This document shows, one piece after another, positions 6,373 to 14,458 of a stretch of DNA of 17,392 nucleotides. How positions within the stretch are numbered: position 1 is the first letter of the stretch; each line of letters begins with the position of its first letter. This stretch comes from Candidatus Hodarchaeota archaeon (GTDB taxonomy: Archaea; Asgardarchaeota; Heimdallarchaeia; Hodarchaeales; Hodarchaeaceae): contig JAEOTU010000074.1 in assembly GCA_016839665.1 (NCBI GenBank), positions 1-17,392 on the forward strand, read 5' to 3'. The position numbers and the translations under genes are program-made. Below the pieces are notes generated by a model that saw only the letters and a program-made list of their open reading frames with translations, searched no databases and was not told the origin of the DNA.

Positions 6373-7203
6373 ATGAAAAAATACTCAATCCAAGACTTAT
6401 GGATCCGTGTCATTCTCTTCTTCGTTATTTGTGTAATATTAATCTTCTCTTTTCAAACCTTTATCATTCCCTTAGTTAGACAGCTTTTCAATAACGGAAA
6501 TCCCTTCCCTGAGACTCTAGAAACCAATCTTATTCGTGCAATGAACGGAATAGTAGGTATAGGTTTGGTATTTGTTTTCCTACAGTTTGATCGTCAAAAA
6601 ATGGAAACAGTTGGCTTTTCTTGGAATAATAAAATGGGATTAGAATGGATTCTTCTCAGTATCCCGATTACGATCGCAGGGCTTATCCCCACGGTTTTCA
6701 TTGAATTATCATTTGAAATTCTTCCCTCCAGCTTGGAATTAGTTGATCCTATTGCATTAATCTTAAATTTCTCTGCAGCAATGTTTGCTATTGCATTAGG
6801 AGAAGAAATACTATTTCGTGGTTACATTCAGAGTATTTTAGAAACTGAGTATTCCTTTATTGTTGCAGCTATTATTTCTGCAGCGTTATTTGGATTGTTA
6901 CATCTTTTATTACTAGCCCGATTTGGTAGATTTGAGGATATGTTTGCAATTCTCTTCAGCGCTTTTTTTATCGGATTAACCTTCTCATATGTGTTTAAAA
7001 CTACTAGATATAATTTAATCCTCCCTGTTGCGATTCATGGCTTCTGGGATACCTTTTATTTTATTTTTCAAGCTGAGACTACCTATGACACGTTTTTCCA
7101 TACGTTTATAGGAATTGTTGCTTCAATTATCGGTGCCACAGTGATATTCATTCTTGTTTATCTATACTCAACCAAACGTCTTGCTAAAGTCACGATTGAA
7201 TAG
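6373..7203 (+). CDS. CPBP-family (CAAX/Rce1-like) intramembrane metalloprotease
   Basis: A 276-residue multi-pass membrane protein of the CPBP/Abi family, whose best-known member Rce1 cleaves prenylated CaaX tails; bacterial members process other membrane peptides. All three catalytic motifs are visible: EEILFR (Glu144, Glu145, Arg149), FGLLH (His177) and HGFWD (His222, Asp226). Hydrophobic helices surround them (~10-30, 52-70, 92-112, 127-142, 160-180, 190-207, 214-232, 243-263). The active site looks intact. The ATG at 6373 has GAGG 9 nt upstream. The nitrilase gene begins 33 bp after its stop, so the two are probably cotranscribed, though no functional tie is known. The substrate cannot be deduced. 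Whether any Asgard prenylated GTPase is the target is open. Confidence 0.92.
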   Translation: MKKYSIQDLWIRVILFFVICVILIFSFQTFIIPLVRQLFNNGNPFPETLETNLIRAMNGIVGIGLVFVFLQFDRQKMETVGFSWNNKMGLEWILLSIPITIAGLIPTVFIELSFEILPSSLELVDPIALILNFSAAMFAIALGEEILFRGYIQSILETEYSFIVAAIISAALFGLLHLLLLARFGRFEDMFAILFSAFFIGLTFSYVFKTTRYNLILPVAIHGFWDTFYFIFQAETTYDTFFHTFIGIVASIIGATVIFILVYLYSTKRLAKVTIE

Positions 7204-7236
7204 AATTGCGATTGCAAAGTGAGTTAGAATCCGCGA

Positions 7237-8046
7237 ATGAAGCTTACACAAATCTCCCTAATTCAAATGGATATAAAATACGGTGAGAAAGAAACTAATT
7301 TGGAAAAATCTGAATTAATGATTGAGAAAGCTGTTTCACAGATACCTTCCAAGGTTCCTCACATAATTTGCCTTCCTGAATTGTTTTCCACTGGATACGA
7401 TCTTGTTAATATCCATAAACATGCTGAAACGATTCCTGGTGGAAAAACGACATCTTTCCTTCAGGAAACAGCTAAGCGCTATTCATCAGTCCTAGTTGCT
7501 AGCTTTATTGAAAAAGAAAAGGAAAAATTTTACAATACAGCTGCAGTTATTGATGAAAGTGGTGATTTCTTAGGAAAATATCGTAAAATTCATCTATTTC
7601 CCCCAATGAAAGAACCTTCAGTTTTCTCAATTGGAGGATTTTCTAATTCTAATATTGCTTTTAAGACAAATGGTGGAAATTTAGGTCTTCTAATTTGTTA
7701 CGATTTAAGATTTCCAGAACTAAGTCGCAGGGTGACACTGGACGGTAATGCTGACTTTTTAATTTATTTAGCGGAATTCCCAAACCCGAAATATGAAATT
7801 TGGAAGAGATTACTACAAGCAAGGGCAATTGAAAACCAATTGTTTGTATGTGGCGTTAATCGCGTTGGTAGCGACCCAACCTCTACTTTTTTCGGTCGTT
7901 CATTGATTTACGACCCTGGTGGAAATATTCTAAAAGAGGGTACAAAAAATGAGGAAATTTTAACATGTAAACTTGATCCATCAGTCTTACATGAGATTAG
8001 ATCCGCTCTCCCTTCCTTACAACATAGACAACCAAAATATTATTGA
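7237..8046 (+). CDS. Nitrilase-superfamily amidohydrolase, Nit2/omega-amidase-like
   Basis: A 269-residue cytosolic C-N hydrolase. The Glu-Lys-Cys triad is complete: Glu48 in CLPELFSTGY (45-54), Lys117 in GKYRKIHLFPP (113-123) and Cys154 in LLICYDLRFPELSRR (151-165). The pattern KIHLFPPMKEPSVFSIG resembles omega-amidases (Nit2/YafV/MtnU), which hydrolyse 2-oxoglutaramate or 2-oxosuccinamate formed by glutamine/asparagine transaminases, including the last step of methionine salvage. An mtnA homologue lies 4 kb away in the opposite strand's operon, which makes that role attractive but unproven; Nit1-like deaminated-glutathione amidase is the main alternative. The ATG at 7237 is the only usable start, since an in-frame stop lies at 7225. 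No good ribosome-binding site is seen, suggesting coupling to the upstream protease gene. Length is typical. Confidence 0.88.
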   Translation: MKLTQISLIQMDIKYGEKETNLEKSELMIEKAVSQIPSKVPHIICLPELFSTGYDLVNIHKHAETIPGGKTTSFLQETAKRYSSVLVASFIEKEKEKFYNTAAVIDESGDFLGKYRKIHLFPPMKEPSVFSIGGFSNSNIAFKTNGGNLGLLICYDLRFPELSRRVTLDGNADFLIYLAEFPNPKYEIWKRLLQARAIENQLFVCGVNRVGSDPTSTFFGRSLIYDPGGNILKEGTKNEEILTCKLDPSVLHEIRSALPSLQHRQPKYY

Positions 8047-8054
8047 AACACATT

Positions 8055-10250
8055 TTAAATCTCAAGAGAAGACCCTAAAGATGGAATGTAATAATCTGAA
8101 TGAGAAAAATCCTTTGAATTACGAATCTTTTCAGAAGTCAAAGGATCTTTTGTAAGATTACCTAGATGAACGAGTGCCTTCTGACCTTTTAGAGAGTCTA
8201 AAAATGATCTTAGTGAATCGTTTGAGGAATGACCGCTAAACCTTGTAAAAACCACTTTTTGTTTATATTGCGGTTCTAACTTATGCAATAATCTATAACC
8301 TAATGTACTTTTGGCTAAAAATCCGCAAAGAACAATAGAAGTATTATGATCTTCTTTTGTTTGTTCAACAAATTCGCGAGCATAACCACCACTTAACATT
8401 CCACCACCAGATATAACCACTTCATCTTCAAATTGTTGCGCAAGATGATCACTCAAATGACCCTTGGTTTTTAACCCTGAAATTCGCGCAACTTTAGTAG
8501 CCATCCCCAACATTGAGACTTTCCGTTCTTTTGTTAATCCAGCTTTTTCCAATTTTATCATTATTTCTTGAGCTCGACCCACACTAAAAGCTGGAATAAT
8601 AACTCGATTGTCTTCTTTTACTGTTTGAAATAGCAGATCGTCTCTCTTTTTATGGTCAAAATTCAGTTGACCAAAATAAGTACTATCAATTATTGAAAGA
8701 TTAGCATCTTGAGGTAGATTTGGAGATTTATTTTTAAATAACGCAGTAGAATCTAAATTAAAATCCCCAGAGAAAAAAATTCTTTTATTTCCAGCGCATT
8801 CGACAAGATAAGCCAAAGAACCTTGAATGTGATTTGCTGAAAAGGGTTTTATCACAATATCTGGAGTGAGATGATATTCTTTTCCAGATTTGATATTGAT
8901 ATAGTTCTCAAACATTTGATAAAGATGTGCAGGCTTTGAAAGATATTTGAAGCGATGATCTGTTTTTCTGATTGTTTCACTAATATTTTTATTCATTAAA
9001 TTAAGACTATCAGTTAGTAACATATTTGCCAAATTCTTAGTCATGCCACTACCAAACACATATCCTTTAAAATTCTGACTGAATAAATAGGGAATGGCCC
9101 CACTATGATCTAAATGAGCGTGTGTAAGAAGAATAGCATCTAAATGGTTTAATGCCTCATTCCAGTAAGGAATTTGATAATTAGCCACAGACATGCCGTA
9201 ATCTATAAGAATATTCGACTGTGGAGTAGAGATTAAAATTCCCATGGATCCAATTTGACATCCTCCTAGGAAGGTAATTCTAATCTTTACATCTTTATGA
9301 CTTGAAATCGGATAAGCTAGCTTTTCTACATAGGTGTTCAACATTCTTTGAGGAATATTTGCGTTTAAATCTTTTGAACTTATGTTTTGAGGTTTTAGAG
9401 AAGCAGAATAGGCTTTGATAAACGAATCAAAAACGAGAGGAATCATCGAAAGATTATTTTCTGGTAACGCAATTTCAAGTGCTGTAACTAACTCGTCAAC
9501 AGAGTTTATTGACTCAGGTTTCCAGGATTTGGTGAAACGAGCGATTTTCTCTTTCTCCAACTTAAATAAGGTCTCATGATCCAACCAATTTTTTAGTGTT
9601 GGAATATCTCTATCGTAGTTAAGTTGTTCTGTTAGTTCGTCGAGATATTGAGGATATTTCTGAATAGTATTAATTGGGAGCTCAAAAAAACTGTTAATCT
9701 TAGATTTTGCCTCAGGAAACAGTCCTTGTAGATCTGCTTTTAATTCCTCTATATTAGCCAGAGGAACTCCTAAAAAACGTAAGAAAAGACTTAAAATATT
9801 TGGAATTCGGGAACCAGCATTTTTAATATGCAGGAAAAGGAGGAGGCTTGTATTGATCTTCAATACAGCGGTATCATAATCTTCAGTATTTGTGTAAAGA
9901 TATCTAATAATTGATCTATAATCCTCTAAATCTAATAATCCAGCCAACAACGCTGTTTCAGCAAGTCCGAGAGCACTGTCTAAATTTTGAATGAGAAAGG
10001 ATGTTTCAGCATAGTCGCTTCTGAAAAGTTCGAGAAATCGATTCCATAATTTTATCTCGAAAAAGAACTGATCTGAATCAAAGAATTCCGTATCTTTAAC
10101 TAAACAAAAGATTTGAAACCGTTGTAACGGTGATAATGATTCAATTTCTTTTGCCAAATCGCTTGATTGATCAGAGTGTTGTTCAGTCCTTAGGTTATTA
10201 ACAATATTTTGCACACGAGAATCAGGAAATTCCATAGAATCAGTCCTCAT
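8055..10250 (-). CDS. Beta-CASP metallo-beta-lactamase ribonuclease with long N-terminal extension
   Basis: A 731-residue protein. Residues ~320-700 form a metallo-beta-lactamase/beta-CASP nuclease of the CPSF73/aCPSF class, which cuts or trims RNA in the cytoplasm. Zinc ligands: Asp350 (NILIDYG), His377/His379/Asp381/His382 (LTHAHLDHSG), His474 (SANHIQGS), Asp496 (FFSGDF). Beta-CASP motif A is Asp522 (IIDSTYFG), motif B His674 (RFSGHSSNDS), motif C His695 (ALVHLGN, where VHGE is usual). The core looks catalytically intact. Residues 1-318 are a helical region I cannot place. Archaeal aCPSF1 carries KH domains there, and no KH GxxG signature is apparent. The RecA-like gene ends 57 bp upstream on the same strand. 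Its stop is 8 bp from that of the convergent nitrilase gene. The ATG at 10250 was used; an in-frame ATG at residue 6 is possible. Confidence 0.9.
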   Translation of the reverse strand: MRTDSMEFPDSRVQNIVNNLRTEQHSDQSSDLAKEIESLSPLQRFQIFCLVKDTEFFDSDQFFFEIKLWNRFLELFRSDYAETSFLIQNLDSALGLAETALLAGLLDLEDYRSIIRYLYTNTEDYDTAVLKINTSLLLFLHIKNAGSRIPNILSLFLRFLGVPLANIEELKADLQGLFPEAKSKINSFFELPINTIQKYPQYLDELTEQLNYDRDIPTLKNWLDHETLFKLEKEKIARFTKSWKPESINSVDELVTALEIALPENNLSMIPLVFDSFIKAYSASLKPQNISSKDLNANIPQRMLNTYVEKLAYPISSHKDVKIRITFLGGCQIGSMGILISTPQSNILIDYGMSVANYQIPYWNEALNHLDAILLTHAHLDHSGAIPYLFSQNFKGYVFGSGMTKNLANMLLTDSLNLMNKNISETIRKTDHRFKYLSKPAHLYQMFENYINIKSGKEYHLTPDIVIKPFSANHIQGSLAYLVECAGNKRIFFSGDFNLDSTALFKNKSPNLPQDANLSIIDSTYFGQLNFDHKKRDDLLFQTVKEDNRVIIPAFSVGRAQEIMIKLEKAGLTKERKVSMLGMATKVARISGLKTKGHLSDHLAQQFEDEVVISGGGMLSGGYAREFVEQTKEDHNTSIVLCGFLAKSTLGYRLLHKLEPQYKQKVVFTRFSGHSSNDSLRSFLDSLKGQKALVHLGNLTKDPLTSEKIRNSKDFSHSDYYIPSLGSSLEI

Positions 10251-10306
10251 TAATCAAGATTGTGGAAAAATCAAGTTTCTTTCAAAAGAGTTTCGCGCTT
10301 TGACAC

Positions 10307-11719
10307 TTAGAGAACAGGAGTTAGTGTAAAATCAATATAACCCTTAGAGAGGATGGATTCAATTACAAAAAACTCTGTAGCTGGAATAATCCCCTCTAGA
10401 ACTAAAGCACGATCAATTAAATCAATTTTCCAATGAGAAGTAGCTGCTGTTGTACCTCCTCGAAATTCCTGATTTTCTTTGAGCCAACCTACAATAATAT
10501 CTCCTTCCAACCGTGCTTTAGACACCGTTATGGCAATCAATTCATTTAGGGCAGGTATTCCATATTTGTTTTCTAGAGCATCTAATCCGAGATTTATTAG
10601 AAAAGGTTCTCCTATTTTCTTTCGTAAAGTCTTTCTGGATGTTTCAAGGATATCCAGCAACTCATCAAGGTTTTCAGGGAGTTCGAATCTGTTTTCGGTG
10701 TTTTTTGGAATATACCTTTCAATATTTACTGTTTGTTCAACCCAGTTCTTACTCCCAGTGAAAACATCTAGATAGGGTTGATTCGAGTCAAAACTCAACC
10801 CCTCACGAAAAATTGTGATCACTGGGCGTCTATTATTCAGATGATTTGTTATCAAAGGAATAAATATTAGATCCAAAGCATCTCCCACAGCAGTGGTAAC
10901 CTCGAAAAGATTCCATGATCCTTTTTCAAATCCACCTCCAAGGAGATCATCAAATTCCATTGAACCAGACGAGACATGGTTTTCATCAGGGTCACCCATG
11001 GCTTCAGATTTCAGAATAATTGCTGGAAAGCGGTACTTGAACGGATAAAAAGTCTTTAGTCGGCCTTTGGCCAATGTAGCTAGATAGGTTTCATTCTGAA
11101 TCTCTCTACCACGCATTTTTTGGAAACTTAATTCTCGAATTCGACGTGCAATACCGTGTGAGGATGTAACGGTTCTCTTACTAAGAACAGTTATACCGTC
11201 GACAATCCAATCTAAACTAGTTGCTTGCACCCCTTCGATAACAAAAATTATTTTAGAATTCTCTGCTTTTAAATGCTGGACAATAGAAGATGCCCAGTGA
11301 CTAATCTGACTCTCAGATAAATTAACTGTAAGAGCATTCCAACTGTCAATTACAATGACCTTATTTTGGAGATCGGCTCCCAAGGAGAATAGTTGTTGAA
11401 CAAACTCAGGCATAGTTTCAAAATTCCAGGATAAAGAATTAGTATTCGGAGTTTGGGTCTTTGAGCGTGTAGCATCAACAAAAAAAGGATAAATCCGATT
11501 TTGGTGAATTTCTTTCAATATCCAAGGAAAATCTCGCATTATACTTTCAGAGTTGATTCGTGTACTGATAAAGAAAGAATTTGGAAGATGAACCACCAAT
11601 TCAAGAGCTAAACTCGATTTTCCTGTGCCAGGAAGCCCTTTAATAAGAAGAGAATACCCTTCATCCATCTTATCTAATTCAGGAAATTCAGGAGGCACTG
11701 TACCTCTATTTTTAGTCAT
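10307..11719 (-). CDS. Double RecA-like (KaiC/GvpD-type) ATPase, second domain degenerate
   Basis: A 470-residue P-loop ATPase. The first RecA-fold domain (~1-225) has Walker A GLPGTGKSS (28-36) and Walker B VIVIDS (121-126). The Glu-Glu pair that KaiC has after strand 2 is replaced by STRI (52-55). A second RecA-like domain (~250-470) begins SGSMEFDDLLGGGFEKGSWN (251-270), as KaiC-family domains do, but the P-loop position reads LFEVTTAVGDALD, so it should not bind nucleotide in the usual way. It ends LEGIIPATEF through FTLTPVL, a typical KaiC-family ending. The arrangement resembles GvpD, yet no gas-vesicle genes are present. It sits between the 116-residue gene and the beta-CASP nuclease on the same strand. 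A regulatory or nucleic-acid-linked role is inferred. The minus-strand TATA-like word at 11734-11745 implies a leaderless mRNA. Confidence 0.85.
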   Translation of the reverse strand: MTKNRGTVPPEFPELDKMDEGYSLLIKGLPGTGKSSLALELVVHLPNSFFISTRINSESIMRDFPWILKEIHQNRIYPFFVDATRSKTQTPNTNSLSWNFETMPEFVQQLFSLGADLQNKVIVIDSWNALTVNLSESQISHWASSIVQHLKAENSKIIFVIEGVQATSLDWIVDGITVLSKRTVTSSHGIARRIRELSFQKMRGREIQNETYLATLAKGRLKTFYPFKYRFPAIILKSEAMGDPDENHVSSGSMEFDDLLGGGFEKGSWNLFEVTTAVGDALDLIFIPLITNHLNNRRPVITIFREGLSFDSNQPYLDVFTGSKNWVEQTVNIERYIPKNTENRFELPENLDELLDILETSRKTLRKKIGEPFLINLGLDALENKYGIPALNELIAITVSKARLEGDIIVGWLKENQEFRGGTTAATSHWKIDLIDRALVLEGIIPATEFFVIESILSKGYIDFTLTPVL

Positions 11720-11733
11720 TGATGTTCGCTCAT

Positions 11734-11745
11734 TAAATTAAAATT
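11734..11745 (-). promoter_or_regulatory. Putative TATA box, leaderless RecA-like ATPase mRNA
   Basis: AATTTTAATTTA on the minus strand is centred about 21-24 bp before the ATG at 11719, the distance expected if transcription begins at or next to the start codon. No Shine-Dalgarno motif precedes the ATG, which agrees. It suggests the ATPase-nuclease pair has its own promoter inside the larger gene run. Confidence 0.4.
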
Positions 11746-11784
11746 GTCCTTTGTAACCGATTGATTAAGCACAATCTAAATAAT

Positions 11785-12135
11785 TCATTTATTCAAATAT
11801 TCTTGAAGTGAATCGAGATCGTGAATAATTTCTACGTTACCAAAGGTAGGTTCAGGTAAACAATTGACCGGATCAAATATAATTATATTTTTTTTATAGC
11901 TTCTACTTAAATTTCGCTCTGCAGTCAATATACCGTTAAGACTCTTTGAAACAGCCATGTGGAAATTTTTCTTACGAAATTTACTTTTTGATTTCAAGTT
12001 CAAAGCTACATACGACTTCTTCGGTGAAATAGATTCAACTTCAAATCCACAAAAAGATACAGCAGATCGTATTTGATTCACTACTTCCTTCACTTCTATC
12101 AAATCCTTTCTCTTACTACTAATATTATAACTCAA
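11785..12135 (-). CDS. Small protein of unknown function, possible decayed nuclease fold
   Basis: I do not recognise this 116-residue, basic protein. Its predicted layout is helix (IEVKEVVNQIRSAVSFCGFE), strand, strand (YVALNLKSKS), long helix (~54-78), strand (KNIIIFDPV, 82-90), strand (VEIIHDL) and helix (LDSLQEYL). This order resembles a PD-(D/E)XK-type restriction-endonuclease fold, with NLK at 46-48 where an active enzyme has ExK; the fold reading is weak. The longest frame begins at TTG 12135 with no Shine-Dalgarno. TTG or GTG codons at residues 12 and 15 follow AAAGGA and are plausible alternative starts. It lies 65 bp upstream of the RecA-like gene on the same strand, so a shared process is possible. 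Confidence 0.65.
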   Translation of the reverse strand: MSYNISSKRKDLIEVKEVVNQIRSAVSFCGFEVESISPKKSYVALNLKSKSKFRKKNFHMAVSKSLNGILTAERNLSRSYKKNIIIFDPVNCLPEPTFGNVEIIHDLDSLQEYLNK

Positions 12136-12267
12136 TTCTAAAATAAAATCTTAAATGATAGCATATCAATCATTTTATAATTAATCTAATTAGTCTTTCT
12201 GAATTTTCTAAATCATTTTGCAATGAATGAAAGAACGATGATCACAAGCTTAAGGAAACAAATTGAT

Positions 12268-12284
12268 CAGTATTCAACAGTATT
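12268..12284. repeat. Short direct repeat at the mtnA 3' end
   Basis: CAGTATT occurs at 12268-12274 and 12278-12284, the second copy running into the mtnA stop codon (12283-12285). It is probably trivial. Confidence 0.25.
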
Positions 12285-13356
12285 AAAGGTTAGATAATAT
12301 ATTTTCAAGTTCAGTTTTATCCAAGATTCCGTGTGGGGTTATATACCCTGTGATAAACTTACTTGGGGTTATATCAAAAGCTGGATTATTAAACTTGATG
12401 TTTTCGGTATATAAAGATATAACAATATTTTCATTATGCATTTTTGAATATCCAAGAGCTTGTTTTACTTCAAGACTATCACGTTGTTCAATCTCTATAT
12501 CCTTCCCAGTAGGAGTAGAGGGATCAAAAGTAGATGAAGGAAAAGCCGTATAGAAAGGGATATCATGGTGATGGGAAAGTAATGCAAGATTATAGGTGCC
12601 AATTTTATTTGCTATGTCTCCATTCCTTGCCACACGATCAGCACCAAGGATTACTAAATCGATATTCTCTTGTGACATGAAAAAACCACTAGCAGAATCA
12701 CATATTACAGTATGATCAATTCCATACTGGTTTAGCTCCCATGCAGTCATTCGACCTTGAAATCTAGGTCGGGTTTCATCTACATAAACATGAAAACGTT
12801 TCCCCTCTTCCCACGCTTGGATAATAGGAGAAAGGGCGCTACCATGATCAACTAATGCTAAAGCACCTGTATGACAATGAGTAAGAATGTTCATTCCAGA
12901 TTTAATTAAATTTTTACCAATCTTACCAATTTTCAGCCCCTCTCCTGCGATTCGATCTGCAAAAAATTGAGCCCGATTCAAAGCACCCTCTGGAGTTAAT
13001 GGATCACTATTTTTTATAAAATCAAGCCCATTCTTGAGATCAACCGCTGTTGGCCTCGCTGCTAACAGTTCATCATAAGTCATTCTTATAAGATCTTCAA
13101 AATCCTCATTATCCCAAAATTCATCCACAGCTTGAGCTAATCCATAAGCTGCTGCCGCACCAATTGAAGGAGCTCCGCGAATAATCATTTTCTTTATTGC
13201 TTGAACAGTCTCACGATATGTAGGGCAATTAAATACCTCTACCTGAAACGGGATTTTCGTCTGATCGATCATTTTTACAAATTTACTAATATTATCCCAC
13301 CAAACTGCTGGTTTATCTGTTACCTTCCCTTCTATTTGTAATTTCAAAAAATACAC
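12283..13356 (-). CDS. mtnA: S-methyl-5-thioribose-1-phosphate isomerase
   Basis: A 357-residue enzyme converting methylthioribose-1-phosphate to methylthioribulose-1-phosphate in methionine salvage; archaeal homologues also act in salvage of 5'-deoxynucleoside sugars. Family blocks are clear: MIDQTKIPF (29-37), IRGAPSIGAAAAYGL (59-73), RPTAVDL (101-107), catalytic Cys161 in THCHTGALA (159-167), ETRPRFQGRMTAWEL (194-208), catalytic Asp240 in GADRVARNGDIANKIGTY (238-255) and NPAFDIT (324-330). Two departures stand out. The residue after Cys161 is His where Asn is usual, and the following segment (LVDHGSALSPI) is also unlike the standard one. About 16 extra residues precede the usual N-terminus. 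The start used is GTG 13356, with AGGAA close by; TTG at 13347 is an alternative. The related ribose-1,5-bisphosphate isomerase and aIF2B proteins are less likely given these motifs. Confidence 0.9.
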   Translation of the reverse strand: MYFLKLQIEGKVTDKPAVWWDNISKFVKMIDQTKIPFQVEVFNCPTYRETVQAIKKMIIRGAPSIGAAAAYGLAQAVDEFWDNEDFEDLIRMTYDELLAARPTAVDLKNGLDFIKNSDPLTPEGALNRAQFFADRIAGEGLKIGKIGKNLIKSGMNILTHCHTGALALVDHGSALSPIIQAWEEGKRFHVYVDETRPRFQGRMTAWELNQYGIDHTVICDSASGFFMSQENIDLVILGADRVARNGDIANKIGTYNLALLSHHHDIPFYTAFPSSTFDPSTPTGKDIEIEQRDSLEVKQALGYSKMHNENIVISLYTENIKFNNPAFDITPSKFITGYITPHGILDKTELENILSNL

Positions 13357-13401
13357 TTCCTAGCTTTCAGAAAATCAAGGATAAAGCTCAAATAGAATAA
13401 G

Positions 13402-13411
13402 TTTTAATTAT
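13402..13411 (+). promoter_or_regulatory. Putative TATA box of the SPOUT gene
   Basis: TTTTAATTAT lies about 25-30 bp before the ATG at 13433, as in a leaderless or nearly leaderless archaeal transcript. The divergent mtnA start at 13356 shares this 76-bp spacer. Confidence 0.35.
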
Positions 13412-13432
13412 TGTTTCTTAATCAGCTGTGAA

Positions 13433-14458
13433 ATGATGATGAATTTAATTCTAATTAAGCTTGCTCGTTTTATAACCTCAGATGAACAAAAGTACTTAGC
13501 TAAAGATATTAAACGAGTTTTAAATCCAATTACTACTTCTTATAGAATTAGTTATGATGAATGGGGAGCAAAAAAAAGGATACTTGTAGAAGTTGAATTA
13601 GAAAAAACAAGAATTAGAGAATTAGGTCAAAATCTTCTAGAACAACCTGGAATCATAGCAGTTATTCATTTTTCTCCACGGTTTTATAATTGGGAATCCT
13701 CATCACTGTCTCCTCTAATAAATCAAATTTCCACTTTTTTAACAATATATAATCAAAATGCTACTTATTCCCTTGATTTTAGAACAATAGGAAAAGTACC
13801 CTTTCATAAAAAAGCCATTATTGACCGATTGCGAAAGAATAATTTTGAGTTTCATTCTCATAGTAAATTTCATCTGTATATAGAAATTCGATCTTTTAAA
13901 GAAAAAAATACACAAAATCTTCAAACTCGTATCGGTAGAAAATTTATTCCTGAAGTTTTCTCAAAAGAAAATCTCCAGATCTCACCTCAATTGGTAATCT
14001 ACTCTCCGTATACTGAACAAGAAATTGCAGATTTTTTTCGTTTAGGTTTAGTCTTCAAACTCCCTCTTATCTTCACAGATGAGAATAAGAATATTCAAGG
14101 CCTGATAAAAAGAACCCAAAAAACCTATTTCAAAGGGATCTCGAAGGTTTCACATAAAATCATACCCTCACTTGAGGTCTTCATAAAGAATAATGTAGGG
14201 AGGAGTTTTGGTTTTTCTTTATGGGGAACAAAATCTGTTCATGATCTCCCTTCAATTATTCAACCAATTACAAATCAAGACAAAGAAAAGCCTATAATTA
14301 ATCTTATCTTTGGTAACGAACAAATAGGTCTCCCTTTATTTGTTCATAACCAAATTCCGATGTTTCATATTGGTGGATACAGCTCAGAACCACTTCGCGC
14401 CTCCCAAGCTGCATCATATGCCCTTGGAACTCTAGGTTGCCTTAAAAAAGATTATTGA
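13433..14458 (+). CDS. THUMP-like plus SPOUT-fold RNA methyltransferase
   Basis: A 341-residue protein, predicted to methylate RNA (probably tRNA or rRNA) using S-adenosylmethionine. The N-terminal ~155 residues end in a segment, SLDFRTIGKVPFHKKAIID (113-131) then a strand YIEIR (149-153), typical of THUMP RNA-binding domains. The C-terminal ~155 residues end in the knotted SPOUT signature: LIFGNEQIGLP (291-301), IPMFHIGG (308-315), then SEPLRASQAASYALGTL (318-334), which matches the TrmH-type knot layout where Asn/Ser-rich loops bind SAM. Three ATG codons stand in a row; GTGA at 13428-13431 best fits the third (13439), but leaderless use of the first is possible. Its last 7 bp overlap the convergent kinase gene. 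The target nucleotide is unknown. Confidence 0.82.
   Translation: MMMNLILIKLARFITSDEQKYLAKDIKRVLNPITTSYRISYDEWGAKKRILVEVELEKTRIRELGQNLLEQPGIIAVIHFSPRFYNWESSSLSPLINQISTFLTIYNQNATYSLDFRTIGKVPFHKKAIIDRLRKNNFEFHSHSKFHLYIEIRSFKEKNTQNLQTRIGRKFIPEVFSKENLQISPQLVIYSPYTEQEIADFFRLGLVFKLPLIFTDENKNIQGLIKRTQKTYFKGISKVSHKIIPSLEVFIKNNVGRSFGFSLWGTKSVHDLPSIIQPITNQDKEKPIINLIFGNEQIGLPLFVHNQIPMFHIGGYSSEPLRASQAASYALGTLGCLKKDY

Noticed and set aside
10479..10775. Plus-strand 98-codon frame inside the RecA-like gene
   Set aside because: Antisense to the second RecA-like domain, with no features of its own.
10307..11719. Gas-vesicle regulator GvpD as a firm name
   Set aside because: Domain layout is similar, but no gas-vesicle genes are present; only the fold class is supported.
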